DNA of 64,000 bases from Hysterangium stoloniferum (taxonomy: Eukaryota > Basidiomycota > Agaricomycetes > Hysterangiales > Hysterangiaceae). Below the pieces are notes generated by a model. That model had not been told where the DNA came from, ran no database searches, and was given only the letters and a program-made list of their open reading frames with translations. The stretch covers positions 1 through 64,000 of the forward strand of contig WHVD01000056.1 in assembly GCA_015178975.1 (NCBI GenBank). The letters run 5' to 3'. Each line of letters opens with the position of its first letter. Within the stretch, counting starts at the first letter, position 1. The translations under genes and the position numbers were made by a program. Below are positions 12,201 to 23,453 of this stretch, one piece after another.

Positions 12201-14182
12201 GGTTTGAAGAGGGGGTAAAACTTTGGACTCCTGCAGAAGTTGATTCTATGATATCTGCAGAGTTTCCAGATCAAGAGGAGCAACCAAAACTTTACAAGTT
12301 GGTATCTGAGCTCATGACTCATGTATGCGGTGAAAAATGTATCAAAGATAACAAATGTACAAAGCATTTTCCCAAGCCCTTTCATGAATCTACAAGTATA
12401 AATGAAGATGGCTATTCAAAGTACCACCACAGAAATGATGGCAGAAAACATAAAGTCAGAGGTCATGAGCTAGACAATCAACATGTTGTCCCTTACTGTG
12501 CTGCCCTTCTTCTCATTCTGGAATGTCATATCAATGTTGAGATGACTTTTAATGTTCGCTTCATTAAATATATTCACAAGTATATATACAAAGGACATGA
12601 TCGTACAACAATGGAGTTTGGAAAGAACAAGGATGAAATTCAACAATATATTGATGCCTGCTATGTCAGTGCACATGAAGCATTTTGGAGACTTTTGGAA
12701 AATGAGATACATACTCAAATTCCTGCTGTCATAGCCCTCCCTGTGCATTTAGAGAATCACCAGTCCATTATCTTTGATGGCATGGAGGGTCCAGAAGAAG
12801 CTTTGGATGCTGCCCATTGTTCCAAGACTAAGTTGATGGCATACTTTGAGGCCAATTCTAACAATACAATAGGCCTTAATGGTAGAGCAGCCAATTCACT
12901 TTACTATGTTGAGTTTCCAGAATTTTTCACATGGAATTCAAAAAACAGAAAATGGAATACAAGGAAAAGGGGATTTGCCATTGGACACATTCATTTTGCA
13001 GGACCCTCAAGTGGCCCAAGGTACTTTTTACATACTTTACTCACAGTGGTCAAGGGGGCAACTTCTTTTGAAGATCTCAGGACCTATGAAGGACAGGTCT
13101 ATCCTTCATTCCAAGCAGCCTGCATGGCACGTGGTCTACTTGAAGATGATAAAGAATGGAAGTTGTGTCTTTGAGAGGCAAAGGCTATGCAGACTGGATC
13201 TCAACTAAGGAGACTATTTGCTACTATTCTCAGCCAATGCTTTCCTTCTGATCCAGCTGCACTCTGGCATGAATTTAAAGACATTTGTGATGACTTGAAA
13301 CACTTTCTTCAGATACATCTTTATCAACCAAATCAACCAGAGCCATTTGATGAGACAGTCCATGACTTTGGCCTCTTTAAGCTTGATGAAATTCTTCATA
13401 GTTTCCCACTCTCAGAGTATCCTTATATGCCTCAATATACAGAGCTATGGGAAAACAGAGTAGGAAATCGATTTATCAATGAACAGAGGGCTTATGACAA
13501 GGATACTGAGCAAATAAAAGCAAATATAAATATTAAAAAGTTAAATGAGGGCCAGAAGGTTGCATACAATCAAATTATGGATGCTGTCATTGCAAGGCAT
13601 GAAACTGGAGTAGATGGAAAGCTTTTCTTTTTAAATGGACCTAGGGATACTGGGAAATCATTTGTTTGGAATACTTTGGCACATGCCTGCAGAGGCAAAG
13701 GACTCATTGTACTCTGTGTTGCCTCCTCTGGCATCACTTCACTTATTCTGAGTGGTGGGTGGACATCTCACAGTATGTTTCAAATTCCCCTTGAGGTTGA
13801 TGAGAAATCCATCTGCACAATGAAGAAAGGCTCAGAAAAGGCCAATCTAATGAAAGAGGTCAGCCTTATTATTTGGGATGTGGTTCCAATGCAGAATCGC
13901 TTTGCCTGTGAAGCAGTAGATCAGAGCCTTAGAGATATCCTTAACAAGGATGTTCCTTTTGGAGGCATTACAGTAGCATGGGGTGGTGACTTTCAACAGA
14001 CATTACCTGTCATTCCTAAAGGTTCAAAAGAAGATATTATTGGTGCATGTATTTCATGGTCTCACCTTTGGCACAATGTCAAGATTCTGTTTTTAACTGA
14101 GAATATGCATGTAGATCCTACTGATCAAGAGACTGCTATTTTTGCTCAGTGGCTTTTGGATATTGGACATGGAAAGGACATG

Positions 14183-15022
14183 TGTTAGGATACACACACA
14201 GGCCGGGTTTCCAGAGAAACCCGTGGGATATCCGGTAGGACTTGGCTTCAGCTTATAGGCTGCGCCCTCGCTAGATCGTATTGTCCAATTTCAAATGGAT
14301 GGACGGGGATCCCAGGGAGCCCGGGTGGGGTTCGTAGGTCGTAGGTCGTAAGTCGGGGGTCGTGGGTCATAAGTCAGAGGTTGTGGGTCGTGAGTCGAGT
14401 TGGTTGAGAGAGATAGATGCGCCGGAGCCCGTGGGCTCCAACTAGTGCGAGCGATGTGAATTAAGTAAGGTTTTAGAGCGGAAAATGTTATTAGATTACT
14501 GGGGGGAATCTAAGCTAATTTTCTGACTGGATTGTATGTACAACATCTGCCAGTTTATATAGACCATGGAATGCATGACATACCAAATCCAGTAATAATG
14601 AAACGAAACTAACAAAACATAAAACGGGAATAGTAAACACCAAATTGGTGTTAGGAACCGGACAGAATGGAGCAGAGTCCAAATCATGACAAAGCATAAC
14701 CCATAACGGAAAATGGAGCAGGAGCGGAGTCCTAAATCGTGACAGGTCATTTGACTAAAATGGGAACGGGGCTCGATTAGAGCGGTGACGGGATTCTAAG
14801 CAGGGACCGGTGACTGATGTGTGGGACGAAGACGGACATAGACAGAGACGGAGTCCGGGGGAAGTCCGGTGACTGATATGTGTCATATTGAGGTCGAATG
14901 TAATGAGTCTTGACGTAACGGAGTCCAGGCGGGAAATCCTATAAACAGACGATTGATACTTGTAGCGTGTGGGGGCATACGGGTTAGTGCCCGGAGTCCG
15001 GCGGGATTGTCCGGTCGTAACA
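14183..15022. mobile_element. solo LTR, 840 bp, with ACATG target duplication
   Basis: The insert starts TGTTAGGATACAC and ends CGGTCGTAACA, with TGTTA/TAACA inverted termini. It is flanked by ACATG at 14178-14182 and 15023-15027. Excision rejoins the helicase sequence ...LDIGHGKDM to the following ...ENMLCGPTVDN segment typical of Helitron helicases. There is no coding region inside. The length suits a gypsy-type LTR. Part of its end is found again at 16204-16242. Confidence 0.9.
14330..14400. repeat. degenerate heptamer minisatellite (GGTCGTA-like)
   Basis: About ten imperfect copies of a 7-bp unit resembling GGTCGTA (variants GGTCGTG, AGTCGGG, GGTCATA) lie inside the 840-bp solo LTR. Confidence 0.7.
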
Positions 15023-15769
15023 ACATGCCTCTTGATCATATGTTTAAAGTCTCTGAAAACATGCTATGTGGACCAACAGTGGATAATTTAGTCAACTATT
15101 TATCCAAACATATATGATCCTGAGGTTCTTACTGATGAGTTTTTCTTGGAGCAGGCCATTTTCTGTCCTCGAAATACAGATGTAGATCAAATCAATGACA
15201 TGCTCTTTGAAAAATTTCCAGAGATTGGGCAGACCTACCACAGTGCAGACAGTGTCAAAGATGGAGCCAATGAGACATTATATCCTCCTGAGTACTTAAA
15301 CTCAATCAACTTTGGAAAATTGTCACCAAGTAAATTGCATTTGAAACCTGGAGTGCCATTAATGCTTCTCCGAAACTTGGATCCAGGACAAGGACTTTGT
15401 AATGGAACAGGACTGCGGTTAATACAAATGACTCACAGAGTACTTGAAGTAAAGATCATTACAGGACCTTCAGCAGGAGAGCTGGCATTCATTCCTCGAA
15501 TAACAATTATTCCAACTACAAAACAAGTGCCATTTGAACTGCATCGTCGGCAGTTTCCAGTCAGGCTAGCATTTTCTATGACTATCAATAAGTCACAGGG
15601 TCAATCTTTAAAATTAGTTGGATTGGATCTGTGTAGTCCTGTGTTCTCACATGGACAGTTTTATGTTGGTGTTTCAAGAGGGACAAATTGGGGAAGAGTG
15701 AAAATCCTACTCCATGACACTGATATGACTGCAAATGTAGTGTTTAAGGATGTTATTATTGATCTATGA

Positions 15770-16203
15770 GTAAGTATTCAGTAATATTCCAAAGGAGACT
15801 GACTTATGTTTTTTAGGTTCAGTGAATTTACAAATATATATAATGTATATAATTCTGAATAATGTAAACTTTAATCACTTTAAAATAAGTCTCTGAATCA
15901 GAATAAGATATGGCTGTTGATGTATATTTAAAGACATTATTATTGATTCACCAGGTCACGAAGCGACCGAGTAAAGTTGTGGGGTGGTAGTGTGGTGGGG
16001 CTTGCCCCCCACAGGTCACAGCCTTGTCCTACTATTACATTGCCATAAATGGACATATGACATAATGGTTATGTAATCAATATTTTGTGATATTAGAGCA
16101 TTTATCATAATTTATTCAGAATTTTTAGAATTTATTTTGGGCTAATGCTAAAGGGTCTTTTCAAAACAAAGAAACATCCCAACGGTTTTGTTGCCTACTA
16201 TAA
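15770..16203 (+). other. Helitron 3' flank with a GC-rich hairpin at 15991-16013
   Basis: Mostly AT-rich non-coding sequence. A GC-rich patch holds GGTCACGAAGCGACC (15954-15968) and then a stem-loop with arms TGTGGTGGGG and CCCCCCACA around a CTTG loop. Helitrons carry a hairpin shortly before a CTRR 3' end. A hairpin is visible here, but no clean CTRR at the usual distance was seen, so the terminus is uncertain. Confidence 0.4.
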
Positions 16204-16242
16204 GTTAGTACCCAGAGTCCAGCGGGATTTCTGGTTGTAACA
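16204..16242. repeat. fragment of the 840-bp LTR family
   Basis: This 39-bp stretch ending GGTTGTAACA aligns with the last about 40 bp of the solo LTR at 14183-15022. Most differences are G-to-A or C-to-T. The start of the LTR (TGTTAGGATACAC) is absent nearby, so it is a truncated older copy. Confidence 0.6.
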
Positions 16243-17088
16243 CATGATGATAATATGATATCAAAGTGAAATCATCAATGACATTAAACTGAGACAAGTT
16301 GAAGATATTTGAGATTGTCAAAGATAATTGAGATTGTTGAAGAATAGTCAAGTCAGAAGTCAAGTCAGAAGTTGAGTTGGAAATTGAGTCAAAAAGTTGA
16401 AGGAATGTCAAAGAAAGTTAAATTGAATATTATCGAAATTTGAGCTTGTACATTCATGACAGGAACCACTGCAATGATATTTGACTCAATATTAAATACA
16501 TTGTCATAAGATTAAGTATATGCATATATATATATATATACTCATACCAAATTATTTTGTCTTAATTGAGCCTCATTCTTGAGTTATGGCACAATTTGTC
16601 TGTGGGTCAACAGCGGGGGATTTTTTTTTCAACTTTGAACTCCGCCTTAGGTACTCGGAACACTGTAAGGTATGAATTTGGATGAGTTGGGTATGCCGGA
16701 CCAGCGGCATTAACCTTCATTTGTTATATGCTTATATATGTATAACATTCAGCAAAACCCATATCATTCCTATCCAAAATTATGCCCGAATGACCGACAG
16801 CAAAAGCCGGAGAACATGAATTTGTCCCCAAAACAAGGTTTCGGCACTCAGTTGGGACACCAAGTTTAACTGGTGATGCTCCGTTGAGCTGTTTTGTTTT
16901 GTCTATACCAAAACTTGAATCATAAAATATGGTGACAAAAATTACATATAAATAGTTTTATGTTGTACATGCATGCAAAGTACAGTGATGTTAATAAGGA
17001 CCTGAAACGGTATCCTATGGGTCAAGAGTTAAAGAGAAGAGCTGCAAGGTTTCATGATAGGCGAAATCAAAATAATACAGTGGAGCAA
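16243..17088. other. intergenic, no gene seen
   Basis: AT-rich sequence with an (AT)n microsatellite near 16521-16541. No conserved reading frame was recognised. It separates the transposon block from the 3' end of the RING-ligase gene. Confidence 0.5.
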
Positions 17089-19468
17089 TCAGGGTAAATA
17101 AATTCGTGAATACCCTTCGACACTGTGAGTAAGTTAGTATTGAATCCATGATGTTCAAATATCATGAAAATACCTTCGACGACAGCATGGACAAATATGT
17201 TTGGAAGCAGGAGACCGGGAGGCGAGATTTGCTCGACAGTCATCGCATAGGGCAAAGCATCTTAAAAAGGTTAATTGTTAGAAAGAACTCAATTGAATGG
17301 GAGTTTCGACGATAACAAACCTGCAAGGCCAGCAAATGATGTCTCTTGCTTCGACTGTGCATATAACACAATTACGCCTCGTTTCGTCGATCTCCGATAT
17401 TCCACGGTTTGTTTTAGTATGTCGCCGTTCTTCAATGAAATCAGCGACATTATCATCATCTGGGCGTGTCAACAGACGGCTGAATTGACGGCGAGTCAAC
17501 GGACTGGATCCCGCATTTGCAACATGAGCCAAAAGAACAGGAGCGAGCGAAGGTGACGGAGCACGGGAGTGCGTGGAAGTTGTGAAGTCAGCATATAAAT
17601 TGGCAGCTTCATGACGTTCCCAGTCGGAATCCATATCATTATCGAAAGGCGAAGGTGTGGGCGAACGTGAATGAGATCGTTCCCATTGGCTTTCATCATC
17701 CTCCACATAATCGTCGTCGTCGTCGCTGATGGTTTCCCCCCTCAGGAAGCTTTGATAAACGGTCTCTTCACTGAGCTCATCTACTTGTATTGACTGTGTC
17801 CCACGGCGTTCGTTATAACTGGCCATCTCCGGGTGGGATTCACTGCTGGTGATACCGCGCAGACGTTTCCATAATGCTCTGAATATAAATCGCCAAGAAC
17901 CCTTCACAAATGACCACAGGCCGGCAAAAAATCTCCCCCATTCCCGGACCCAAACCATGTCTATCCAGCTGTCGCCATCGGTCGCTGTCACGGCTTTTAC
18001 GCGTTTAATCTCATTGAAGAAACCACCGCCACTACCATTACGGATGTCCACGATTCTCGCCCGATCAAGTTCGACTTCTCCGTCAGGTGAAGAAGTAGAA
18101 CCTAAACCGACGACCTCATTACCCAAACCGGCTGCACTAGTCGCGTCAAGACACGCAGTTCCCAATCTAAGGAGGGCCACAGCAAAATCTTCATCCCACC
18201 GAATAGCAAAAGCACGAGAATGGCCAAGAATTGGTCCATTGACATGTCCCTCGAGTAGTAACTGGGTCAATACGTGCAGGGAAACTGTTAAAGTAATGAT
18301 CACTAGTAGCAGTGATTCCAGAAGTGATGGCAAATAGTTAACGATGGGATATGGCTTAGACGAGAAGAATAGAACGTAGTGGAAGTGCACCAATGTAATT
18401 ATGCCACAGATCATGGTAGGAATGAGTCGCTGATGAGCCCATTTTTGTCGAATGCTGACACTTTGGATTATGGTCAGCTAAAGAAAAGACACTGGTAAGC
18501 GTTGCACACGTATGACCATGCGAAGAGCAAACCTGTAAGAGGGGTATAATTATAGTCACGAGTACATGTTGATCAGGACGGGTGTGTCCCTGATTTCCTG
18601 GTTTTACTTGATGGGTGAATGGGGAAGAATATATATGCAAGAGAAATGCGTATCCGAACTGGAGAAATAGATCAGCTGACACAAGTGATGCGACATCCGT
18701 CTTCTTACCAGGTTGAAGGGAGATGATGTGCTATTCCTAGACGGATGAGAGTCTGAAAGATGATAGATCACATCAACCAAAGTGCAACCCACCTGCCCTC
18801 CAGACCTTTCATAAGTGCTTCTATTGAGAGGGCTACACACACGGCCATGAAGGTGCCCCAGCAAACTTCTTTCATTTCCTTGCCGGATCCCCAGTCGGCA
18901 ATCGCAGCTATCCATGGTGCAGATGGAAACAGATCACTGACTTGTAGGAGTATAACGGTAAAAGTAAGAAGCGACCGCCATAAGAGATAAATGGCAGGTG
19001 CACGAATTAATGCTCGAACTGGAGTGGACGAAAGATTTACAGGAAGTATCAAAGATAGGAATATACGGAAGCTCGACTGTGATCTCGAATTGGAATAATG
19101 ACGCGAGAGTCGCCGCATGAAGGATTGTCGAGGAGGCACCACAATATGTTGTATCCGATTCAACAACAAAGCCTAATGGGATGCTTGAGCGACTCGAACA
19201 ATTGACAGTAGCATACGATACTAACCATCAGTAAGAGTGTTAAAGCATATCCACTGGTTACAAATGCCCATGGCCCTGGTAGACTAGTCAGAAATGCTGA
19301 GCTCGATTGCCCATGCTCCGCCTGCTGAGACTGGATATCCGCCGTCAGAAGATCATCGACGCGACGCATATGATTGAAGAATCTGGTTGGCATGTTTAAC
19401 ATATGCTTGAAGGTTTCTGATGAGAAATTTGTCGTCGACGACAGCAGCGAGCTCAGATTTGTCGACAT
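17089..19468 (-). CDS. multi-pass RING E3 ubiquitin ligase, Asi1/Asi3-like
   Basis: Predicted membrane-embedded ubiquitin ligase. In yeast, Asi1/Asi3 act at the inner nuclear membrane in protein quality control and in restraining amino-acid-permease transcription factors; the same role here is inferred. The start is ATG at 19468 (MSTNLSSLL). The N-terminal half, spread over several short exons (19.5-17.8 kb), has repeated hydrophobic segments such as LTIIQSVS...ICGIITLVHFHYVLFF and YLPSLLESLLLVIITLTVSL. The middle is acidic and low-complexity. The C-terminal RING is split by an intron: NCVICTVEARDIICWPCR, then CFALCDDCRANL and HICPCCRR. The last exon encodes VEGYSRIYLP and the stop at 17089, the tail typical of Asi-type RINGs. 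Exon borders in the TM region are approximate. Confidence 0.85.
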
Positions 19469-19542
19469 GGTGTGTCGTGGCTGGGTCTGGCACAGACATA
19501 CGGGCGCTTATATTATAACTTTTGCCTTCTCTTTGCGGGGTC

Positions 19543-21202
19543 ATGTCTCTGTCGCGTCTCCTCACTACTCTTTCTCATTCTCAGCCATGCATCCCCGTTT
19601 GTGCAAAAAACGTGAAAGTTTTGTATTCGCCTTCTGAGTTTTATCACACCCTTTTGGCAAGTAATAAATTTACGGAAAATCTGGACGTAGCTGACTGTAC
19701 TTAATTTTCAGGATATGATCAGACGTGCCGAGCATCGTATCTTTTTGTCTTCACTGTACATTGGTTCGTCAGAAGATGAACTAGTACGTGCATCTCCCGT
19801 GAACCTTCCGGCTTGTTTTGACGTATTGCGTATTGTAGCTGCAAAGCCTTCGGCACTCTCTTACATCAAATCCTCGACTAAACCTACATATTAATCTTGA
19901 CCTGCTAAGGTCCACAAGGCCTGGTTTGGCTTCAACTGCATCGATGCTGACACCATTAGTGTCTTCGTTTCCTGACCGCGTCCATGTGAATCTTTTCCGA
20001 TCGCCTAAGCTTAAGGGCTTACTTGCACGACTGGTACCGCGACGTTTCGATGAAGGCTGGGGTACATGGCATCCAAAAGTCTATGGCGTGGACGATGAGT
20101 TAATTCTTAGTGGGTGAGTGCGTACGTACTTGTTCATTTTGCCTTGCCTTGTATCCACCTAACCGACTTTAAGTGCTAATTTAAACAAAGCTTACTTTAC
20201 CAATCGGCAAGATCGTTATCTACATTTCGCTTCTTCTTCCACACTTGCCAATTATTGCTTTGACTTCCTGCGATTGATGTCTGGTTTCTCATATCGATTA
20301 TGCCCCCCAATGACCCCAGATGTGCTTTACACGCTTCAATGGCCCGATACATCGGTCCAAGCTGAAACTTTGGAAGGTGCAGCACGCATGTCTCTGCTGG
20401 GATTCCAATCTTTGTGGCATCAATATAATGGCACTCGGAAAAGTGACGCAATGGTATATCCAATGATCCAGGCGGGATATTTGGATGTTCGACAGGAGGA
20501 ACATTGCTTGTTATCGTTTTTCTCCGAGTTGGCTTCGATACCAGAGGCTAGTTCGGCAGTTCTTGATCTCACTAGTGGTTACTTTTCACTTCATCGCCCA
20601 TATCAGGATGCAATCATTAGCTCTCCGGCAATGACTCGAATTATAGCTGCTGGTCCCAAAGTAAGATCCAGTCTTGTTGCCTCAACGTGACATTAATGCC
20701 ACATTAGGCGAATGGATTTTACGGTTCTAAAGGTATTTCTGGACGTATTCCAGAAGCATACACACTCCTTGAGAAGCGTTTCTGGCGAAGAGTGAAGAAA
20801 GCCAACTTAACGAATTTGACTCCAAGTGTGACACTCAGCGAGTGGGAGAAAAAGGATTGGACGTATCATGCCAAAGGTATTTAATAATCAAAAACTAGTT
20901 ATACTCCAAGAGTACCTAATTATCACACAGGCGCATGGTGGCGTCCTGGTCTAGCGCATGCTCCCCAATTTACTTTATTTGGTTCAACAAATCTTAATTC
21001 ACGTTCCGCTAACTTGGACACGGAACTCTCTTTCTTACTGTTCACGACAGAGACAGTTTTGCGAAACCAGCTAAACGACGAAATTCATAACTTGCGTGAG
21101 CATGCGCACGAAGTCGGCGAGTCGGACTGGAGTACGCCTGAGCGTCGTGTAAGATTAGGAACGCTGGCGCTGGTTGCTGCTGGTGTAGAAGGCATGCTAT
21201 GA
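19543..21202 (+). CDS. PGS1: CDP-diacylglycerol--glycerol-3-phosphate 3-phosphatidyltransferase (PGP synthase)
   Basis: Makes phosphatidylglycerophosphate in mitochondria, the committed step to cardiolipin. Six exons (19543-19656, 19712-19783, 19839-20113, 20174-20660, 20708-20876, 20931-21202) sum to 462 codons plus stop. It belongs to the phospholipase D superfamily. The first HKD motif is HPKVYGVDDELILSGANLNK (its final residues cross intron 3) followed by YFTNRQDRYL. The second has HAKGAWW and GSTNLNSRSANLDTELS. The N-terminus MSLSRLLTTL is short and basic/hydrophobic, compatible with mitochondrial import. Intron 1 has a GC donor (GCAAGT...TTTCAG), required to join FYHTLL to DMIRRAEHRIFLSSLYIGSS. 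An upstream in-frame TTG at 19522 is not needed as a start. Confidence 0.93.
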
Positions 21203-22127
21203 TAGCGCGAATATAACAACCCCAGCTTGGAGTTCGGTCTCTTATCGACTTTCCTGTCACTGAACTATCTAGCGGACGTTGAGATTATGCCTTCTTCTCA
21301 GATGGTTGCACATATTCAAACTTCCGTGAATCTATCGTGAACGTCACAGGTCCGTCATTCGTCAATGACACATTCATCATTGCTCCGAACTTGCCATCTG
21401 AAGAACTCATAAGGCATTATCTCAACTAGATATCACAGCGCATACCTTTTATCCTGTCAGAATGATACATGTCACCCATTCGCTTTAAAAAATTAGTATA
21501 CATATCCATAGCCTGTGCGCTACTCTGTGGATCGGATCGAGACGATCAAATCGACGCATTCACTAGTTACCTCTGAGGACATACCATTGCGCGATGAAAG
21601 TCCGGCTTATCTTTCGTGGTGTTGGCGAGAAGTGTAAACTGGGAGACGCACAACACGTCTCCTGTGATGTCTCTCACACTTTTGCGCCACATAGCGCCGC
21701 TATCGTCGTCAAATACTCTCAAGGCTAGTCTGGGGACTGGAATGAGTATTCATCATCGTTGCCACTGGACCAAACACACATCTTTTTAACAATATGTTCA
21801 ACGTCTATCGTTGTATCGTCTAGAAATATCGATTATAAAACAAGCTTACGTTTCAAACGAGAGTCGTACCCTTTCCAATGCCGAGCAGAACTACTAACCC
21901 TCTAGAGATCGAAGATATTACTTCTCCATCGACTAAAAAATTAGTCAAAAGAACGAACATCATACTTACAGGTAAAATTGTCAGAAATTACCAGAAACCG
22001 ACGCAGAAGCAACGCGTTGAATCACAGCGCGCATTACAAGTATGTAGGCGGATGCTTACAAGCAACGAAACGCGTGCCGTCACGCTTAATTTGTGACTGA
22101 TTGTCGCGCGTCCCTCCTTTTGAAACA
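21203..22127 (+). other. intergenic; one small ORF (21878-22096) of doubtful status
   Basis: Contains the PGS1 3' region and the upstream region of the cyclophilin. A 72-codon ATG ORF at 21878-22096 ends 31 bp before the cyclophilin start. It is Lys/Thr/Arg-rich with no recognisable domain, and could be a leader ORF of that transcript or chance. Nothing else was supported. Confidence 0.35.
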
Positions 22128-22934
22128 ATGAGTGGAAGCGGTAACGTGGTCTTGGAAACAAGTTTGGGTCAGATTGAGCTAGAGCTCTATTGGGACCATG
22201 CTCCTAAGGTGTGCCGAGATGTTGTGCTGCTCATGAGGTACAGTTTATGAATCTTATCCCCGGTTTAGACCTGCAAAAACTTCCTTGAGCTTGCCTCTCG
22301 TGGCTATTACAATGGTGTCGTCTTCCACCGTATAATATCTGTGAGTATTTAGCACTAAGTGTCTGGGCAACTACTTATGGTCTCTAACTTCATCGTAGGA
22401 TTTTATGGTTCAAGGGGGAGATCCTACTGGTACTGGGCGTGGGGGAAGTAGTATTTATGGGCAACGCTTGTGTGTGCCATTTCAGTCTCGTATATCAATT
22501 TTAACATTCTAGAGACAGCGAAGACGAAATACACCCTGATCTCCGATTCGTCGGCGCAGGTGAGCATATCTTATCAAGTTATTAGGTATGAATTGCTGAA
22601 CTAGAAATTGAGGCATATTGGCGATGGCAAACTCTGGACCAAATACAAATGGTCTGTAATTTCTGGTGTTTCTGTCTATTTCTTGATCTTATTTCGTCAC
22701 TGCAGGGTCGCAATTCTTCTTGACTCTTGCACCTACTCCATTCTTGGATGGTAAACACACTATCTTTGGGCGGGTCAAGACAGGTATACGGGTGCTGCAG
22801 CGACTAGGTGCCGTTGCTACAGACAATCAAGACAAGTTGGTATAATTCATCCATTTACGCATACAATTTTTGACTGTTCATTACTATCCAGACCAAAAGA
22901 AGATGTGAAAATACACAAAGCACGCGCAGATTGA
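22128..22934 (+). CDS. peptidyl-prolyl cis-trans isomerase, cyclophilin PPIL1-type
   Basis: Catalyses proline cis-trans isomerisation. PPIL1-type cyclophilins are single-domain, about 160 residues, and in characterised eukaryotes associate with the spliceosome (family knowledge). The start ATG at 22128 gives [20 protein letters not shown]. Seven short exons follow; intron 1 is 22209-22268 and joins DHAPK to [16 protein letters not shown]. Catalytic-domain motifs include [46 protein letters not shown] and FGRVKTG. The protein ends KIHKARAD with TGA at 22932. The gene is compact, with introns of about 45-60 nt. Confidence 0.92.
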
Positions 22935-23453
22935 GAACGTGAATTTGTACTATATGTATTTGAGGTATATATTTGCACACTGCATCATTAAGATAAGCTG
23001 TTCAAGTGGGTTCTCCATCACAAGACAAATAAACTATCTGGAGCCAACTACACAGTGAACCTCAACTCTTCTAGAGAGCTGGATTGAAGCTCAGCAGAAC
23101 TGTGAATGTATGATTTCACTATATACGTAGTTTGCGCACGTGTAAATCACACGAAATCCAGGCAAAACGCCAGGGCGATGCGAAAGTGTAAGTCTGATGA
23201 TTTTCCATCAACGAGTCGCTTTCATGTAAGGAGTACGATGTCTGTATTTCTATTGTAGATGCATTAATGATGATTTTTGCATCAAGGGATTTTTTTCCAA
23301 ATTTTCTCGAGATTTTTTAACCCATCTTCGTTTTCGTCACCATAAAAATGGCTATTTCGGAACACGATATAAGACAACTTTTTTAAGCGCTCGTCCCTAG
23401 TGGCATTAACCCCGTCCCGATCCCTCTCCATAACATTCATTGTAGCTGCAGGA
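22935..23453. other. intergenic, no gene seen
   Basis: 3' region of the cyclophilin gene and promoter of the next gene. A minus-strand ORF at 23282-23569 lies antisense to a first exon and is not supported. Confidence 0.5.

Larger units (their letters stand above)
9778..15769 (+). pseudogene. Helitron Rep/helicase polyprotein, decayed
   Basis: Would nick, unwind and copy the Helitron by rolling circle. Order: a Pro/Gln-rich leader (9.78-10.5 kb); the Helitron N-terminal region with Cys residues and YNSALAFTSLG (near 10745); the Rep nuclease with GLPHMHLLIWF (HUH motif, near 12170) and the tyrosine-bearing YIDACYVSA (near 12650); a Pif1-type helicase with Walker A GPRDTGKS (near 13640), a Walker B-like IIWDVVP (near 13880) and the C-terminal TINKSQGQS and FYVGVSRG motifs (15.6 kb). 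Breaks: frameshifts near 10200, 11000 and 15094; in-frame TGA at 11294, 11789 and 13172; and the solo LTR between 14182 and 15023. From 10997 to 14188 the reading frame is otherwise constant. The Walker B glutamate is replaced by Val. Confidence 0.92.
9660..16020 (+). mobile_element. degenerate Helitron (rolling-circle transposon)
   Basis: Bounded here by its recognisable coding region (Rep and Pif1-type helicase) and a candidate 3' hairpin near 15991. The exact 5' TC and 3' CTRR termini were not found. It may extend left across the exon-intron array, because the same donor/acceptor pattern runs continuously from 7.7 to 9.7 kb. Interrupted by the 840-bp solo LTR at 14183-15022. Confidence 0.8.

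Noticed and set aside
16205..16411. 68-codon minus-strand ORF
   Set aside because: Low-complexity sequence from degenerate repeats (AAGTCA-like) after an LTR fragment.
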